A stretch of 53,929 bases of DNA from Methanocella sp. (GTDB lineage Archaea > Halobacteriota > Methanocellia > Methanocellales > Methanocellaceae), in the NCBI RefSeq assembly GCF_035506375.1, contig NZ_DATJPM010000075.1:1-53929 (forward strand), given 5' to 3'. Position numbers and translations under genes: made by a program. Below the pieces are notes generated by a model. The model did not search any database. It had not been told where the DNA came from and was given only the letters and a program-made list of their open reading frames with translations. Positions 52,881 to 53,929 of the stretch are shown in pieces. The first letter of the stretch is position 1. Every line of letters begins with the position of its first letter.

Positions 52881-53929
52881 ATGGCACAGAAACCTCGGCC
52901 CGGAAAAAAGGCTGGCAGTGGGCGGAGCGGAGATGTCGAGGACAAAGATAAGGACCGGCTCATCGCCGAATTAAGAGACCGAATTGCTTTTCTTGAAAAC
53001 GATTTATATCCAAAAGAGGGCGCAATTTCACTAGAGATGGTGGTGGACAGTCGGAACAATGAGGCGCTCCGGGAGAGCGATGAGATGTTCCGGGTCCTGG
53101 CCGACACCTCCTCCGCCGCCGTCATGATGCACCAGGGCCAAAATTTTGTCTACGCCAATGGCGCGGCGGAGACCATCACGGGGTATGCGAGGAATGAGTT
53201 ATTGGCCATGCCCTTCTGGCACATCGTCCACCCGGATGACAGGGGGATCGTAAAGGAGCGTGGATTGGCCCGGCTCCGGGGCGAGGTGCCCCCAAGGAAT
53301 TACGAGATCAAGCTCCTCGCCAAAAACGGAGAGGAAAAATGGGCCCTCCTTTCGGCGGCCCGGACCAAATTTGGCGGAAGGTCCGCCGTCATCCTGACCC
53401 TCATCGACATTACGGAACGCAAGCGGGCGGAAGATGCGCTCCGGGAGAGCGAGCGCCGGTTCCGGGGGGTCTACGAGCAGGCTCCTCTGGGCATCGCCGT
53501 GATCGACTCGGCTACCGGCCATTTCCTCCAGATAAACCAGAAGTACTGTGACATCGTCGGGCGCACCATGGATGACATGCTCGCCAGGAATTGGCAGAGC
53601 ATAACGCACCAGGATGACATAGAGGAGGACCTCAATAACATGGCCCGGCTGCTCCACGGAGAAATCACGGGCTACCAGATGGAAAAGCGCTACATTCACG
53701 CGAATGGCTCTTTCGTCTGGGTCAATCTGACCGTCGTACCGCTATGGTATGAATACTCGAAGAACAGGTGCCACATCGCCATGGTCGAGGACATCACCGG
53801 GCGGAAGCGGGCCGAGGAGGAGTTACGGGAAAGCGAGGAGTTTAACCGCTCCACGCTGGATTCGCTGCCGATGAACGTGGCTGTCCTGAATGAATCGGGA
53901 ACCATTATTTTTGTCAACCAGTCCTGGAT
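52881..53929 (+). CDS. PAS-domain sensor protein, 3' end beyond window
   Basis: The frame is open from ATG 52881 to the window end (349 codons). A basic N-terminus and coiled coil (DKDRLIAELRDRIAFLEND) precede PAS domains at about 60-180 (FRVLADTSSAAVMMHQGQNFVYANGAAETITGY ... LIDITERKR), 185-310 (GVYEQAPLGIAVIDS ... MVEDITGRKR) and a third beginning at about 320. A kinase domain may follow outside the window. Its organisation parallels the kinase at 49088. Confidence 0.85.
   Translation, partial: MAQKPRPGKKAGSGRSGDVEDKDKDRLIAELRDRIAFLENDLYPKEGAISLEMVVDSRNNEALRESDEMFRVLADTSSAAVMMHQGQNFVYANGAAETITGYARNELLAMPFWHIVHPDDRGIVKERGLARLRGEVPPRNYEIKLLAKNGEEKWALLSAARTKFGGRSAVILTLIDITERKRAEDALRESERRFRGVYEQAPLGIAVIDSATGHFLQINQKYCDIVGRTMDDMLARNWQSITHQDDIEEDLNNMARLLHGEITGYQMEKRYIHANGSFVWVNLTVVPLWYEYSKNRCHIAMVEDITGRKRAEEELRESEEFNRSTLDSLPMNVAVLNESGTIIFVNQSW

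Overview
The window is from a methanogenic archaeon, most likely of the order Methanocellales (Methanocella-like). This rests on the methanogenesis-specific genes (formyltransferase ftr, component A2 of the methyl-coenzyme M reductase activation system, methanogenesis marker proteins 3, 5, 6, 7, 8, 15 and 17), archaeal/eukaryal-type ribosomal proteins (L7Ae, S28e, L24e), a family B DNA polymerase, TATA-box promoters, KGG-repeat stress proteins and large multi-PAS sensor proteins. The genus is an inference from gene content, not from a marker-gene comparison.

Layout. 0-3.6 kb: a cobalt/nickel ECF transporter (cbiQ-cbiO leftward, cbiM plus a PDGLE/CbiN-like protein rightward) with a second PDGLE protein. 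3.8-7.5 kb: three KGG-repeat proteins around a lipoprotein, a CPA2 cation/proton antiporter and an endonuclease IV-like TIM barrel. 7.8-14.8 kb: a tightly overlapping leftward operon, atwA-mmp3-mmp6-mmp5-mmp15-mmp17-mmp7, which is most of the ATP-dependent machinery that reductively activates methyl-coenzyme M reductase; a HAD phosphatase lies just upstream. 15.8-19.1 kb: zinc-ribbon and TRAM proteins, a PUA-like protein with an RNA m5C methyltransferase, and arfC (riboflavin/deazaflavin precursor). 19.1-24.6 kb: DNA polymerase B and small membrane or Pro/Thr-rich surface proteins. 24.7-27.8 kb: translation operon rpl7ae-rps28e-rpl24e-ndk-infB, with a possible L7Ae-binding k-turn in the leader. 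28.2-34 kb: mmp8 with a methyltransferase, ferredoxin, an HTH/6xPAS regulator and ftr. 34.5-38.2 kb: a BtuCD/FecDE-type importer whose ATPase has an extra C-terminal domain, and an ArsR-like regulator. 38.3-40.6 kb: three small secreted proteins sharing an AYPF-type tail. 41.1 kb: tRNA-Leu(CAA).

Right of the tRNA the content becomes accessory: a frameshifted MFS exporter with a divergent HxlR regulator and an FMN reductase, a ferritin-like protein and a catalase-peroxidase (katG) that share a 24-bp operator-like palindrome, a PIG-L deacetylase, an N-terminally broken stand-alone cas1 without cas2 or array, a PAS/GAF histidine kinase, a decayed second cas1 fragment, and a second PAS sensor running off the end. 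The cas1-plus-PAS arrangement appears twice, which suggests an ancestral duplication.

A further theme is a set of very long imperfect intergenic hairpins (110-410 bp), nearly all next to gene 3' ends. Some are bounded by a shared terminal inverted repeat (TGCTGTGTTGAAT). One supplies the last codons and stop of the ABC-ATPase gene.
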